Origin: Paenibacillus sp. YYML68
Lineage (GTDB): Bacteria > Bacillota > Bacilli > Paenibacillales > NBRC-103111
Length of the DNA stretch: 64,000 nt
Reading direction: 5' to 3'
Assembly: GCF_027923405.1 (NCBI RefSeq)
Contig: NZ_BQYI01000001.1
Location: 3,946,501-4,010,500 of the forward strand
Part shown: one piece after another, positions 1 to 8,621 of the stretch
Layout of the letters: every line of letters starts with the position of its first letter
Numbering within the stretch: position 1 is the stretch's first letter
Program-made: the position numbers and the translations under genes
Notes under the pieces: generated by a model
Told to the model about the DNA's origin: nothing
The model's input: the letters and a program-made list of their open reading frames with translations, nothing else
The model's database searches: none

Positions 1-788
1 AGCGTCTCCTCGATACGCTCGCCAGGCTCCGAGGTCACAAGCACCATGCTGAAGCGGCCGCCGAACGTCCGCTCATCCTCAATTCTCTCGACCTCGGGCG
101 CCGTCGCGACGATCTCTCCGTCTTCCCCGACCCGATTGAAGATCAGCAGAGCGCGAACAGATTTCATCGGCGTCTCATCTTCAAGCTGTACCGTAATGAC
201 GAAGGCCCGCAGGCCGTTGCCGAGTGCATGCTCGAGCACCGCACGCTGACTGTCACTGCTTAACAAGTCGTGCCCGCCCAAGCCGTCTCCAGCACCTGGC
301 GCCTCCCCTCTCTCGGGCTGAGTCGACGCACTTCCGTCGCTCAAGCCGCTTCCGTCGCATCCGCCCTGCACCTTCGGCACGGCGGACGGGGTAGAAGCCC
401 CGGGGTCACCGGTATACAGCCCTTCTAATCGACTCACGCAAGCCGATGCGTCGACACTCCCGAGACACTCCTCCACAATCGCCTGACGCATCAGACGGAG
501 CATATCCACACTTTCGAATACAACACGCATCAGCTCGCCGCTCAGCTCCAGCTTGCCAGAGCGCAGCAGGTCAAAGACGCTTTCCAGTCTATGCGTCAGC
601 TGCTCAATCGGGACATAACCCATCATCCCAGCTGAGCCCTTCAGCGTATGTGCTGCCCGGAATATCGAGCTGATCGTTGCCGCATCTTGACCTTGCTCCA
701 GCTCGAGCAGCTTCTCATCGAGCACCTGCAGCTGCTCCTCCATCTCATCGAGGAACAAGCCAGCGTAGGAGGACAAATGTGCATCCAT
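1..788 (-). CDS. cheA: Chemotaxis histidine kinase CheA (N-terminal part; gene runs off the window)
   Basis: CheA phosphorylates CheY and CheB in response to chemoreceptor signals. About 262 residues are visible from the start at 788. Residues 1-110 form a histidine phosphotransfer (Hpt) domain with the motif AAHTLKGSAGMMG, so His47 should be the phosphorylation site. A Gly/Ser-rich linker follows (about 125-180), then the start of a CheY-binding-like domain. The dimerisation, ATPase and CheW-like domains lie outside the window. The start is supported by GAAAGGAGG about 9 bases upstream. It follows cheW by 51 bases, so mcp-cheW-cheA is probably one operon. The identity rests on the Hpt motif and the neighbours; a different Hpt-bearing kinase is unlikely. 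Confidence 0.9.
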   Translation of the reverse strand, partial: MDAHLSSYAGLFLDEMEEQLQVLDEKLLELEQGQDAATISSIFRAAHTLKGSAGMMGYVPIEQLTHRLESVFDLLRSGKLELSGELMRVVFESVDMLRLMRQAIVEECLGSVDASACVSRLEGLYTGDPGASTPSAVPKVQGGCDGSGLSDGSASTQPERGEAPGAGDGLGGHDLLSSDSQRAVLEHALGNGLRAFVITVQLEDETPMKSVRALLIFNRVGEDGEIVATAPEVERIEDERTFGGRFSMVLVTSEPGERIEET

Positions 789-839
789 ATCGTCGTGCCT
801 CCTTTCTACTCTCCATCAAGTGATATACGGCTGCTCCTG

Positions 840-1280
840 TCAAAAATCGGTCAGCATCGCCTCAAGCTCCAGCAGTCCGACCAAGCTATCACCCGTTCGT
901 CCAATGCCGAGCACGCCCGCTCGATGACCCGCTAGTCCATTGTCCGAGGATGACTGCAGCAGCTCCATCTCTACGACCTGATGCACACTGTCGACGATCA
1001 GACCGACATCCTCGCCCTTAAACGACACGATGACGATACGGGTAGCTGAGGAGAACGGAGAAGCAGTAACGTGCAGTCTCTCTGATATATCAATAACAGG
1101 CACGATCGTCCCGCGTAAGTTGATGACGCCGAGCAGGCCCGCTCTTGCGTGCGGAACCTCTGTAATTTCTTGCAGCCGTATAATCTCGCGAACTTCATGG
1201 ATCGGCAACGCGAACTGCTCGCTACCGATACCGACTGATATAAAGGGCATATCCATGCGGCCGAATGGCTGGTTCGTCAT
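840..1280 (-). CDS. cheW: Chemotaxis coupling protein CheW
   Basis: A 146-residue single-domain protein of the usual CheW length. It physically couples chemoreceptors to CheA in the polar signalling array. Typical CheW features are the opening strands (ISVGIGSEQFALPIHEVREI), the LGVINLRGTIVPVIDI core and the VGLIVDSVHQVVEM segment. It lies 14 bases after the chemoreceptor gene and 51 bases before cheA. There is no C-terminal receiver, so it is CheW rather than CheV. Confidence 0.93.
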   Translation of the reverse strand: MTNQPFGRMDMPFISVGIGSEQFALPIHEVREIIRLQEITEVPHARAGLLGVINLRGTIVPVIDISERLHVTASPFSSATRIVIVSFKGEDVGLIVDSVHQVVEMELLQSSSDNGLAGHRAGVLGIGRTGDSLVGLLELEAMLTDF

Positions 1281-1294
1281 ACGCGCCCTCCTTG

Positions 1295-2866
1295 CTATAC
1301 TTTAAAATGCGACACAGAATCATTAAGCTGCTCCGCCAGCTGCGCAAGCGACGAGGAAGCGTTCGCCGTCTCCTCCGATGCAGCTGCTGCCTGCTCCGTT
1401 GCACTAGCGATCATTTCAACAGCACGCAGCACCTCGAGCGACTGAGCGGACTGCTCCTCACTTGCCGCTGCGATCTCAGACGCCTGCTGACTCGTCTCGT
1501 TCACACGAGAAATTATATGATCGAATGCAGTTCCGGTCTGCAGCGACAAGCCGACCGCGTTCTGAACAGCAGACACGCTGTCCAGCGTATTGTTTTGCAT
1601 CGCCTTGATGATTTGAGCGATTTGCTTCGTCGCATCGCCGCTACGCTCGGCCAGCTTGCGAACCTCATCGGCAACGACCGCGAAGCCGCGCCCTTGATCG
1701 CCTGCACGAGCCGCCTCGATCGCCGCATTAAGCGCGAGTAGATTCGTCTGTTCCGCAATTTCGTTAATGACCGCGATAATTTCTCCAATCTTGGAGGAAT
1801 CCTCCTGCAGACGCTCCATCTTCACACTCAATTGGTTCATGCTCTCGATCGCAGAGCCGACCACCTTGCCGCCATCCATTGCTTCCTTCAGCGTCATGCT
1901 GCTTAGCTCCGCCGACGCCTCGGCATTCGTGGCAACGGAGGAGATCGCACGAGACAGCTCCTTCAGCAGCTCGTTGATCGTCTGTGCCGAGGTCGATTGC
2001 TGACTGGTGCCGCTCGCGATTTCTTGAGTGCTCGCAGATATTTCCTGAGAGGCTGCGGCCAAGCTTTGGGCTGAGGCTGAAGTACGCCCGATCAACGCTC
2101 TCAGATTGTCCACCATCGCATTGGCCAGCTCTGCCATTACACCGAGCTCATCACGGTTAGACACCTGAAGTCGGTCACGAAGATCACCCTCTGCAATATG
2201 CGTCAGCATCGACTGCAGCTGCACCACAGGCTTCGAGATCGTCTGAGCGATCCAGACGGCCAGCAGTACCGCTAGGGCAAGCGCAATACAGATGAACACG
2301 ATGACATAAGTGCGGGACTGCTCGTAGACGGCAATGGAATGCTTCGTTGTATAGTCAGAGCCGTCCTTGCTGAGCTTGCCGAGCACATCGAGCTGCTTTG
2401 TCGCCTCCATGAAGTACGGATGGGCCTCATCATGCAGCGCATCTGCCTTCTGATCGTTATTCGCATCCGCCTCCTTGAATACAGCAGGCAGCAGCTTCGT
2501 ATATGTATCGTACGCCTTGGAGAACGCCTCATAAGCTGTGCGCTCTTCACTCGTCTTTATCAGCTTGTTGTAATCGTCGCGATACGTTTGAATCGCTTTC
2601 ATATTATCTCTGACCTTTCCCTGAAGCCGTTCGATTTCGGACTTTTCCTCCTCCATAATAACCCGCAGCACGAGCCTTTGTGTATCGACGACATCCTCGG
2701 ATATTTTGCCAAGATCATACACACCCGGCATCCATCGCTGCTCGATCGCCTTGGCGTTGTCACCCATATCATTCATTTTCACAATAGCGAACCACCCTGT
2801 CGCCAGCATCAGCAGTGCAATCGCGCCGAAGCCTGCGAGCAGCTTAATACGAATGGACATTCTCAT
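1295..2866 (-). CDS. Methyl-accepting chemotaxis protein with 4-helix-bundle sensor
   Basis: A 523-residue transmembrane chemoreceptor. The start at 2866 was chosen because AGGGGGA sits 7 bases upstream; a start at 2911 would add 15 residues without a good ribosome site. A membrane segment at about residues 7-27 is followed by an extracellular helical sensor domain (about 30-185, 4HB_MCP type), a second membrane segment (about 188-207), a HAMP domain, and a cytoplasmic signalling hairpin. The hairpin tip contains the diagnostic [20 protein letters not shown]. The ligand cannot be read from the sequence. Co-transcription with cheW and cheA suggests a dedicated receptor-kinase set, possibly an additional chemosensory system rather than the main one. 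Confidence 0.93.
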   Translation of the reverse strand: MRMSIRIKLLAGFGAIALLMLATGWFAIVKMNDMGDNAKAIEQRWMPGVYDLGKISEDVVDTQRLVLRVIMEEEKSEIERLQGKVRDNMKAIQTYRDDYNKLIKTSEERTAYEAFSKAYDTYTKLLPAVFKEADANNDQKADALHDEAHPYFMEATKQLDVLGKLSKDGSDYTTKHSIAVYEQSRTYVIVFICIALALAVLLAVWIAQTISKPVVQLQSMLTHIAEGDLRDRLQVSNRDELGVMAELANAMVDNLRALIGRTSASAQSLAAASQEISASTQEIASGTSQQSTSAQTINELLKELSRAISSVATNAEASAELSSMTLKEAMDGGKVVGSAIESMNQLSVKMERLQEDSSKIGEIIAVINEIAEQTNLLALNAAIEAARAGDQGRGFAVVADEVRKLAERSGDATKQIAQIIKAMQNNTLDSVSAVQNAVGLSLQTGTAFDHIISRVNETSQQASEIAAASEEQSAQSLEVLRAVEMIASATEQAAAASEETANASSSLAQLAEQLNDSVSHFKV

Positions 2867-3053
2867 CTTCGATTCCCCCTGTTTGCTGATTGTCTGGAAT
2901 GCCCAAACCACCCTGTTGCGAAGTAAAGGCCGGTTTCACTACGCTTCCAGCTCTATCATATATGATATTTCGACATTTTACGACATTATTATTATAGTTT
3001 CCACCCTTATATGTTGAAAAATTAAACCAAAGCTACGTGGACCTATGAAGAAC

Positions 3054-3078
3054 AAAAAAAGCCGCACATGGCGGCTTT
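3054..3078 (-). terminator. Rho-independent terminator after the CAP-domain gene
   Basis: Perfect 8-bp stem AAAGCCGC/GCGGCTTT with a 5-base loop. On the minus strand it is followed by a run of seven T. It lies about 63 bases beyond the stop of the CAP gene. Confidence 0.85.
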
Positions 3079-3140
3079 ACAGCTTCATAGGTAATAGCTT
3101 AACAGCTCTATACAGCTACATGGTAGCCTTCACAAAGGAA

Positions 3141-3947
3141 CTACTTGCCGATAAACATCTGGGTGAACATCTTGCCACACGGTCCGCCGTTGACGATCCC
3201 GATCCCGATGTGCGTGAAGTCCTTGCTCATGATGTTGGCACGATGACCTGGCGAGTTCAGCAATGCTTGATGAGCTGCTGCAACTCCTTGGTTACACGCA
3301 ATGTTCTCGCCTCCGGTGCGATACGAGATGCCGAACTGCTTCATCATATCGAACGGAGAGCCGTACGTCGGAGACTGGTGGGAGAAGTAGTTGTTGTCCA
3401 CCATATCCTTGCTCTTCAGCCGGGCTACGCTCGACAGCTTCGTATCGACAGCCAGCGGCGCCAAGCCTTGCTCGGCCCGCGCCTTGTTCACGAGGTCCAC
3501 CATTTGCTGCTCTTCCGCGCTAAGCTGCCCTGTTGAAGGAGGCTTCGGATTCGGTGCTGGCGTCGGGGTCGGGGCAGGCGTCGGAGCGGGCATCGGAGCG
3601 GGCATCGGAGCGGGCGTCGGAGCGGGCGTCGGAGCGGGCTTTCTCGGAATTTTCAAATTACCGTATGCCCACAAAATAGACTCCAGCGTCTTCCCGTCCA
3701 CCGCACCGGTCTGCGGCAGTCCGTACGCCTTCTGGAACAGCTTGACGCCGTTCTCGGTGACCGAGCCGTAATAGCCGGTAATGCTGCCGCTGTAATAGCC
3801 AAGCGACTTCAGCATTCCTTGTACGGCGTACACATCCGGACCTTGAGCGCCCTTGCCGAAGGCAAGCACCGTGCCGGACGCGGTGAAGCTGAGCAGAAGG
3901 ACGAGCAGCAGCAGCAGTGACTTCTTCGTGCGTAATCGATTCCACAT
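3141..3947 (-). CDS. Secreted peptidoglycan-binding / CAP (SCP) domain protein, YkwD-like
   Basis: A 268-residue exported protein. A positively charged N-terminus and hydrophobic stretch (about 8-29) form a signal peptide ending near VLA. A peptidoglycan-binding domain follows (about 33-95, GPDVYAVQGMLKSLGYY). Next comes a proline-rich linker of PAPT/PAPM repeats (about 105-135), then a CAP domain (about 145-268). The conserved CAP positions are visible: His in NYFSHQSP, Glu in GGENIA and His in SPGHRANIM. Bacterial CAP proteins of this kind are widespread in Bacillales, but their biochemical role is poorly settled; a wall-associated function is inferred. It is monocistronic, with its own terminator. 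Confidence 0.9.
   Translation of the reverse strand: MWNRLRTKKSLLLLLVLLLSFTASGTVLAFGKGAQGPDVYAVQGMLKSLGYYSGSITGYYGSVTENGVKLFQKAYGLPQTGAVDGKTLESILWAYGNLKIPRKPAPTPAPTPAPMPAPMPAPTPAPTPTPAPNPKPPSTGQLSAEEQQMVDLVNKARAEQGLAPLAVDTKLSSVARLKSKDMVDNNYFSHQSPTYGSPFDMMKQFGISYRTGGENIACNQGVAAAHQALLNSPGHRANIMSKDFTHIGIGIVNGGPCGKMFTQMFIGK
3571..3639 (-). repeat. 12-bp tandem repeat coding the Pro/Ala linker of the CAP protein
   Basis: Nearly six copies of the 12-mer GGAGCGGGCRTC (plus-strand reading), the first copy degenerate. Each copy encodes one P-A-P-T or P-A-P-M unit, so copy-number change keeps the frame and only alters the linker length between the two domains. Confidence 0.85.
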
Positions 3948-4213
3948 GAGTTGGTAATTCCTCCTGAGCTAGGTGTGTTGTAATCTAATCCAAGCATCCC
4001 CTATTCAAGAAAAAAATATGAACGAGTCTAAGATGAATTTTGGACTCATTCGTCACATGATATGTCCGCTCGGGACTGCGACGTTGTGTGCGGCAGTACG
4101 GGTGTGCGCGGGGCCGACGCAGGCGGGCGCACACTAGGCCACCGCAGCTGTTGCGATGTAAAGCATCGCTACAGCTCGGTCACTCGCCCGCGCGCCAAGG
4201 GCCGACGCAGCAC

Positions 4214-4245
4214 AAAAAAACGCCGCTCCCCGATGGAGCGGCGTT
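4214..4245 (-). terminator. Rho-independent terminator after the YcnI gene
   Basis: A 10-bp perfect stem (ACGCCGCTCC / GGAGCGGCGT) with a 5-base loop, followed on the minus strand by a run of T. It starts 9 bases beyond the stop codon of the YcnI-like gene. Confidence 0.9.
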
Positions 4246-4253
4246 ACAATCAT

Positions 4254-4895
4254 TTATGCTCGTCTGCGCATCAGCGTAACGAGCAGTGAAATAGCGCTCA
4301 GTACGACCGCGGCGATGGATAAGTACAGCGGCGTACTGCTTCCGCCTGCGGCAGCAGGCTCAGCAGCGTCAGCTCCATGGCCAGCCGCAGCTCCTGCCGT
4401 GTGCCCGTGGCTGTCGTGACCGGAGCCAGCCGGCTTCGGGTTCACCTTCGTCACCGACGCAGGCTTGTCCGCGCCTTCAGCGCCTACCCACTCGACGACA
4501 CTGCCGTCTTGATACGTCTGATACGCCTTCCAGACGATTGACGTTGCCGAGTCGGCCACCTTGCCCTGCATGTAGAACTCGCCGAACTCCGTTGCACCGA
4601 AGCCGCCTGCAGTAGCTGTCCAGATGACTCCGGAGATTTTGTCCCCGTCCTTCGTCAGCTCATACGTCCAGCCCGGCTTCGGCTCGAAGCGGGAGATCGT
4701 AACCGCATCTAGCGGAAACTTCACCTCGACCTTCACTGTCGGGATCGTCTTCTCCGTCGGCACGCGCACTGCAAACTTCTCATAGCTGCCCTGCGTCGTC
4801 ACCGACGGCTGCACCGTCACGTGCGCGCTTGCCGCTCCGGTCATCAAAAAGGCGCCCAACAGCGCCAATATTCCAATATGCTTCCACTTCAACAT
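4254..4895 (-). CDS. YcnI-family (DUF1775) exported copper-type protein with C-terminal membrane anchor
   Basis: 213 residues from the ATG at 4895, chosen because AAAGGGG lies upstream and the signal peptide then has normal length. The signal peptide ends with ASA before His25, so the mature protein starts with histidine (H-V-T-V), as expected for YcnI-type proteins that bind copper through the N-terminal His. The DUF1775 domain spans about 25-150. A His/Gly/Ala-rich segment (about 155-185) and a single membrane helix with RRR anchor (about 188-213) follow. No ycnJ-like copper importer is adjacent, which differs from Bacillus subtilis. It lies about 90 bases after a two-component system on the same strand, so control by that system is possible. 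Confidence 0.87.
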   Translation of the reverse strand: MLKWKHIGILALLGAFLMTGAASAHVTVQPSVTTQGSYEKFAVRVPTEKTIPTVKVEVKFPLDAVTISRFEPKPGWTYELTKDGDKISGVIWTATAGGFGATEFGEFYMQGKVADSATSIVWKAYQTYQDGSVVEWVGAEGADKPASVTKVNPKPAGSGHDSHGHTAGAAAGHGADAAEPAAAGGSSTPLYLSIAAVVLSAISLLVTLMRRRA

Positions 4896-4984
4896 AAACC
4901 AAGTACCCCTTTCCAAACTATACGTCATTATATCCATGTGTAATGTACCGCAAACGGTCACGCTCCGAATATGACCCGATCGGG

Positions 4985-5656
4985 CTATTTGTGCGACTGT
5001 TTTTGTATATTTCGTGTCATGCCGTGCCTCACCGCATAGGCGGTCAGCTGAACCCGGTTGTCAAGCGACAGCTTCGCAAGCATATTTTTGATGTGGTTTT
5101 TCACCGTGTTCTCGGCGATGACGAGCATGTCCGCAATTTGACGGTTACTGAACCCGGCCGCGACATAGCCAACAATTTCACTCTCACGCGTTGAGAGCAC
5201 ATGAGGGGACACATCGACGCCATCGCGCCCTTCAGGAGCACGGAACGATTGCAGCAGACGATCCGCCATACCTTGCGAGATCTCTCCCGAATCCTCAAGC
5301 AGACCTCGCAAGTAATGGATCCAATCGTCCGGATTCATGTTCTTGAGTAAATACCCTTGCGCCCCGTATCGGATCGCCGTGAACAAATCCGACGCATCGT
5401 CGGATACGGTGAGCATGACGATGCGCGTGTACGGGTACAGCTGCTTAATCCGCTTCGTCGCCTCCAACCCGCCGCCCTGCGGCATACGGATGTCCATCAG
5501 CACAAGGTCCGGCAGCAGCTCGCCGCACTTCTCCACAGCTTCAGCGGCATCCGCGGCCTCTCCAATCCACTCGAAGCCAGGCTCGCCTTCCAGTAACGAT
5601 CGAATCGCCTGACGTGCAAGCCGGTGGTCGTCTGCAACTAACACCCGATAATTCAT
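4985..5656 (-). CDS. NarL/FixJ-family response regulator
   Basis: 223 residues: a receiver domain (1-120) with the acidic pair near residues 9-10, phospho-acceptor Asp55 (LVLMDIRMP) and Lys in YLLKNMNP, then a LuxR-type helix-turn-helix (about 150-215, STRESEIVGYVAAGFSNRQIADML...). It is a DNA-binding activator or repressor phosphorylated by the sensor kinase encoded immediately upstream; the two genes overlap by 4 bases (ATGA), which implies translational coupling. Targets are unknown. The YcnI gene downstream on the same strand is an obvious candidate. Confidence 0.93.
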   Translation of the reverse strand: MNYRVLVADDHRLARQAIRSLLEGEPGFEWIGEAADAAEAVEKCGELLPDLVLMDIRMPQGGGLEATKRIKQLYPYTRIVMLTVSDDASDLFTAIRYGAQGYLLKNMNPDDWIHYLRGLLEDSGEISQGMADRLLQSFRAPEGRDGVDVSPHVLSTRESEIVGYVAAGFSNRQIADMLVIAENTVKNHIKNMLAKLSLDNRVQLTAYAVRHGMTRNIQKQSHK

Positions 5657-6474
5657 AGCACACTTCCTTCCTTCATCGGTCCGATCAGCACTAGCTCAAG
5701 CCCTTGCCCAGGCTCAGAAGCTATCAACAGCTCCGCGCCAAGGTCCTGCGACCGCTTGCCGAGCAGCGACAAGCCCAGACTGTTCAGCGGCCGGGGTTCT
5801 TCCAGTATGCAGCCTGTGCCATTATCTGCGATGCGCAAGCGCCAGCGCGTCCCATCCTCGATAGGTCCAAGCTCCAGATAGGCATGATCCGCTTCGGAAT
5901 GCTTGCGAATGTTCGTGAACGCCTCCCGCACGATCGAGAACAGCGCCACCTCGCGCGAGGGGGTCACCTCAATGCCATCCAGCTTCACAGACTGCTCGAC
6001 CGCAATACCTGTCATGCCGCTCCACTCCTGCAGCCAGGCGGCCAGTCGCGCCTCGAAGGTAGCACCCTCCTCCGGTGCCGTCCGCAGATTGAAGATCGCC
6101 TGCCTCACATGCTGGTCGATCTCGGACACCGCTTCTCTCGCCTCCTGCACTTGACCCTTGGCCAGCTGCACATTCAAGAAAAACAGCACCTGCGCAATGT
6201 TATCGTGAAGCTCCTGAGCGACACGCTCCCGCTCCTCGTACACCGCATGCTTCGCCCGCTCCGCGGCGAGCTTCTCATTCATTTGCTCGATGCGGCGAAA
6301 CATCCAGGTAGCGAACAAGTAAGACAGCAGCAGCGTCAGCAGCGTCATGTACAGATTGCCCGTCTCCATCGACAGCGTGTGCAGCAGGAAGTCGTGGCGA
6401 ATGTATTCGAAGCCGCCCAGAATGAGCGGCGGCAGCAGGATGGTGCACCATTTGAGCGTACGCATCGACATCAC
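5653..6474 (-). CDS. Membrane sensor histidine kinase (HisKA_3 family)
   Basis: 273 residues. Two hydrophobic segments (about 9-25 and 41-59) enclose only a short external loop, as in kinases that sense within the membrane. The dimerisation motif ERERVAQELHDNIAQ places the phosphorylated His at residue 90. The HATPase_c domain shows the N-box (REAFTNIRKHSEAD), G1 (IADNGTGC) and a GLSLLGKR segment. It overlaps the response regulator by 4 bases. The short loop and size resemble LiaS/VraS/DesK-type kinases, but the stimulus is unknown. Confidence 0.92.
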   Translation of the reverse strand: MMSMRTLKWCTILLPPLILGGFEYIRHDFLLHTLSMETGNLYMTLLTLLLSYLFATWMFRRIEQMNEKLAAERAKHAVYEERERVAQELHDNIAQVLFFLNVQLAKGQVQEAREAVSEIDQHVRQAIFNLRTAPEEGATFEARLAAWLQEWSGMTGIAVEQSVKLDGIEVTPSREVALFSIVREAFTNIRKHSEADHAYLELGPIEDGTRWRLRIADNGTGCILEEPRPLNSLGLSLLGKRSQDLGAELLIASEPGQGLELVLIGPMKEGSVL

Positions 6475-6526
6475 GGTCTTCTACTCCCTCCAACTTTCCA
6501 TTACAATTCGAAATCAAGCCTATGAA

Positions 6527-8383
6527 TCAGCGCAGACGAATGCGCGCCAGCTCCGCCAGCCCTTCAATCCCCTTAAGCCGTTCGGTGAAATAATCGATCT
6601 CCGCTCCGCAGTCCGCGAGCTGCTGCCTGACGCCTAGACGCAGGGTGCATTCTCGACTCACAACGATGTCGTCACCAGCGCTGAGTCCTTGCGTACGCGC
6701 AGCGAGGTTCACCGTCCGCCCGAAATAATCGAGCACGCCGTCCGTATTGACGGCAATCGCCGGGCCATGGTAGAAGCCCAGCTTAATGACGACCGACGCC
6801 TCATGCAGCTCCAGACCGTTCATATGTCTTGCATCCGCTTGAATAGCGAGCGCCGCCTTCATCGCATTCTCTGGATATTCGAATACGGCCATGACCGCAT
6901 CGCCGATCGTCTTGACGACTGCACCGCCATTCGCCCGAATGTGCTGCAGCAAAAACTCGAAGTGCCCCCGCACCTGACTGTACGCATGGGCGTCTCCGAC
7001 CTTCTCGTAATAGGCTGTGGAGCCGCGCAAGTCGCTGAACAGCACCGTTACGTTCTCGATGCCAATCTGCTGCCCCGGCGCCAGCACCTCGGAGGAGAAC
7101 AGCGTGCGGAATTGCTGCATCGTCGACACCTTGGCCGCCGTAACCGTATCATCGCTCCAATCCGCCCGCTCTAGCGCGACGTGGATGATGCTCTCGCTCT
7201 CGTTGGTCAGACTCAAGACTGAGCCGGGCGCAGACAGAGCAAGTTCACGCCGCGACCACCCTCCATCTGCTCGATACGCAAGCTGCGCATCCACGAGACT
7301 TGAGCCTTGTTCACCCTCGTTACGCATAAGCGGCACTGTCTCGTTCGTGCGAAGCACGCGCAGACGCATTGGCCCCTTCACATCCGGATATATGACCGAT
7401 GCCGTCTCACCCGGCGCTACGGCCAGCTGCGTATGAATATGCGGGGTAATGAGCGGACCGCCGACACAGAATACCTGTTTAACCGCATGACGAATCAACG
7501 GGTGGACACTGAACGTCAGCTCCACATAGCGGTCGAAGCTAGCGGCATATTCAATGCCGCAGAAGTCGCAGTGAAACTGCGGCGTAATATCGGACAGCTT
7601 GCCCGCCCCCGCCTTGGACACGCGGCAGTTCGGACAGAGCAGCTGCCAGCTCAGATTAAGGATGCCCGCCTTCGTCGCATGAAGGAACAGCTGCAGCACC
7701 GCTTCGCGGTCCGCCTGCCATCGGTCCGCGAGCGTATAAGGTCGCATGTCGACCACCTCATCGTCTCCTGTGCGCAGCAGATGCTCGCGCAGAAGCTTAA
7801 CGGCGTGCCGCTGATCGTCGGTCAAGTCCGCAAGCTTCGCCAGCAGACGGTCAAGCTCCGATACGTTAAGTTGGTACATCGTCTTCGTCTGCGGGTCCAT
7901 ATAGCTCTTCTGCTCAGCCGCCAGCCGAACGCTCTGCTCTAGAAACGTAAGCGTCTTGCGCATCGACTGTACGCCCACGATCGGAATCGCGAGCATGCCG
8001 AGCGCTCCGTTCGGTGTGAATTCTGCGAACAGCCGCACCTTGGTCGCAGGCTGTCCGTCCGGCAGCCGCTCCTCTGCGTCGCTCAGCTCGATGCCGCCGT
8101 AGAAGCGGCGCAGAGGACCCGAATGGTACTCGCGGACTACAGCGTACGACTGCTCCTTCACCCACGTGAACGGATGCTCCGTCCACTGCAGCGGAATGAT
8201 ACCGAACACCATGGCCTGCAGATCCTGCACGAATTGCGTCCCGTTCGTTCGAAGCGTTCTTTTGCGCAGCGGGAATAGACCGATCACTCGGTTCAAATGG
8301 TCCGTTCGGCTCAGCAGCTCCCACACCTTGTCGCGGGGCAGCGTATATACGCGATCATAGACATACCGTTGCGGCTTCATCAT
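6527..8383 (-). CDS. Class III adenylate/guanylate cyclase with SRPBCC-like and zinc-ribbon N-terminal regions
   Basis: 618 residues. Residues 1-155 resemble an SRPBCC/START-like lipid- or ligand-binding domain. About 235-290 contains two CxxC pairs (LCPNC and HCDFC) consistent with a zinc ribbon, then a DUF5939-type region. The C-terminal 180 residues are a class III cyclase: FSDLRGST supplies the first metal-binding Asp, TIGDAVMAVF the second, and FGRTVNLAART the conserved Asn/Arg of the active site. It should make cAMP or cGMP in the cytoplasm; substrate choice cannot be told with certainty. It is monocistronic and divergent from the diguanylate cyclase next to it, so two nucleotide-second-messenger enzymes sit back to back. 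Confidence 0.88.
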   Translation of the reverse strand: MMKPQRYVYDRVYTLPRDKVWELLSRTDHLNRVIGLFPLRKRTLRTNGTQFVQDLQAMVFGIIPLQWTEHPFTWVKEQSYAVVREYHSGPLRRFYGGIELSDAEERLPDGQPATKVRLFAEFTPNGALGMLAIPIVGVQSMRKTLTFLEQSVRLAAEQKSYMDPQTKTMYQLNVSELDRLLAKLADLTDDQRHAVKLLREHLLRTGDDEVVDMRPYTLADRWQADREAVLQLFLHATKAGILNLSWQLLCPNCRVSKAGAGKLSDITPQFHCDFCGIEYAASFDRYVELTFSVHPLIRHAVKQVFCVGGPLITPHIHTQLAVAPGETASVIYPDVKGPMRLRVLRTNETVPLMRNEGEQGSSLVDAQLAYRADGGWSRRELALSAPGSVLSLTNESESIIHVALERADWSDDTVTAAKVSTMQQFRTLFSSEVLAPGQQIGIENVTVLFSDLRGSTAYYEKVGDAHAYSQVRGHFEFLLQHIRANGGAVVKTIGDAVMAVFEYPENAMKAALAIQADARHMNGLELHEASVVIKLGFYHGPAIAVNTDGVLDYFGRTVNLAARTQGLSAGDDIVVSRECTLRLGVRQQLADCGAEIDYFTERLKGIEGLAELARIRLR

Positions 8384-8621
8384 CCTCTGACTCCCCTGCT
8401 GTCGTGTTGGTATTGTATGTGTATAGCTCCTATTATACGTCTATATCGGCGTCTCCGGTCTACTCCATGAAAGCATCAACGGCTCTTACGTTCCAATCTA
8501 TCATAATTTGATGAATTTTTGATAGTTTCCGTAACGAAATTACGCTATAGTATAAACAGAGATGTCGAATTATGTCGTTATAAGTTTGCGTAAAAATAAA
8601 AATGTATTGGAGCAATCTACT

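Noticed and set aside
2954..2967. 14-bp palindrome TATCATATATGATA upstream of the chemoreceptor gene
   Set aside because: It is symmetric but made only of simple A/T-rich steps, and no matching regulator or promoter arrangement (for example sigma-D) could be fitted to it.
4145..4165. GCGATG/CATCGC hairpin between the CAP and YcnI genes
   Set aside because: A short stem with no T-run and no reading frame relation. The clear terminator is the one at 4214-4245.
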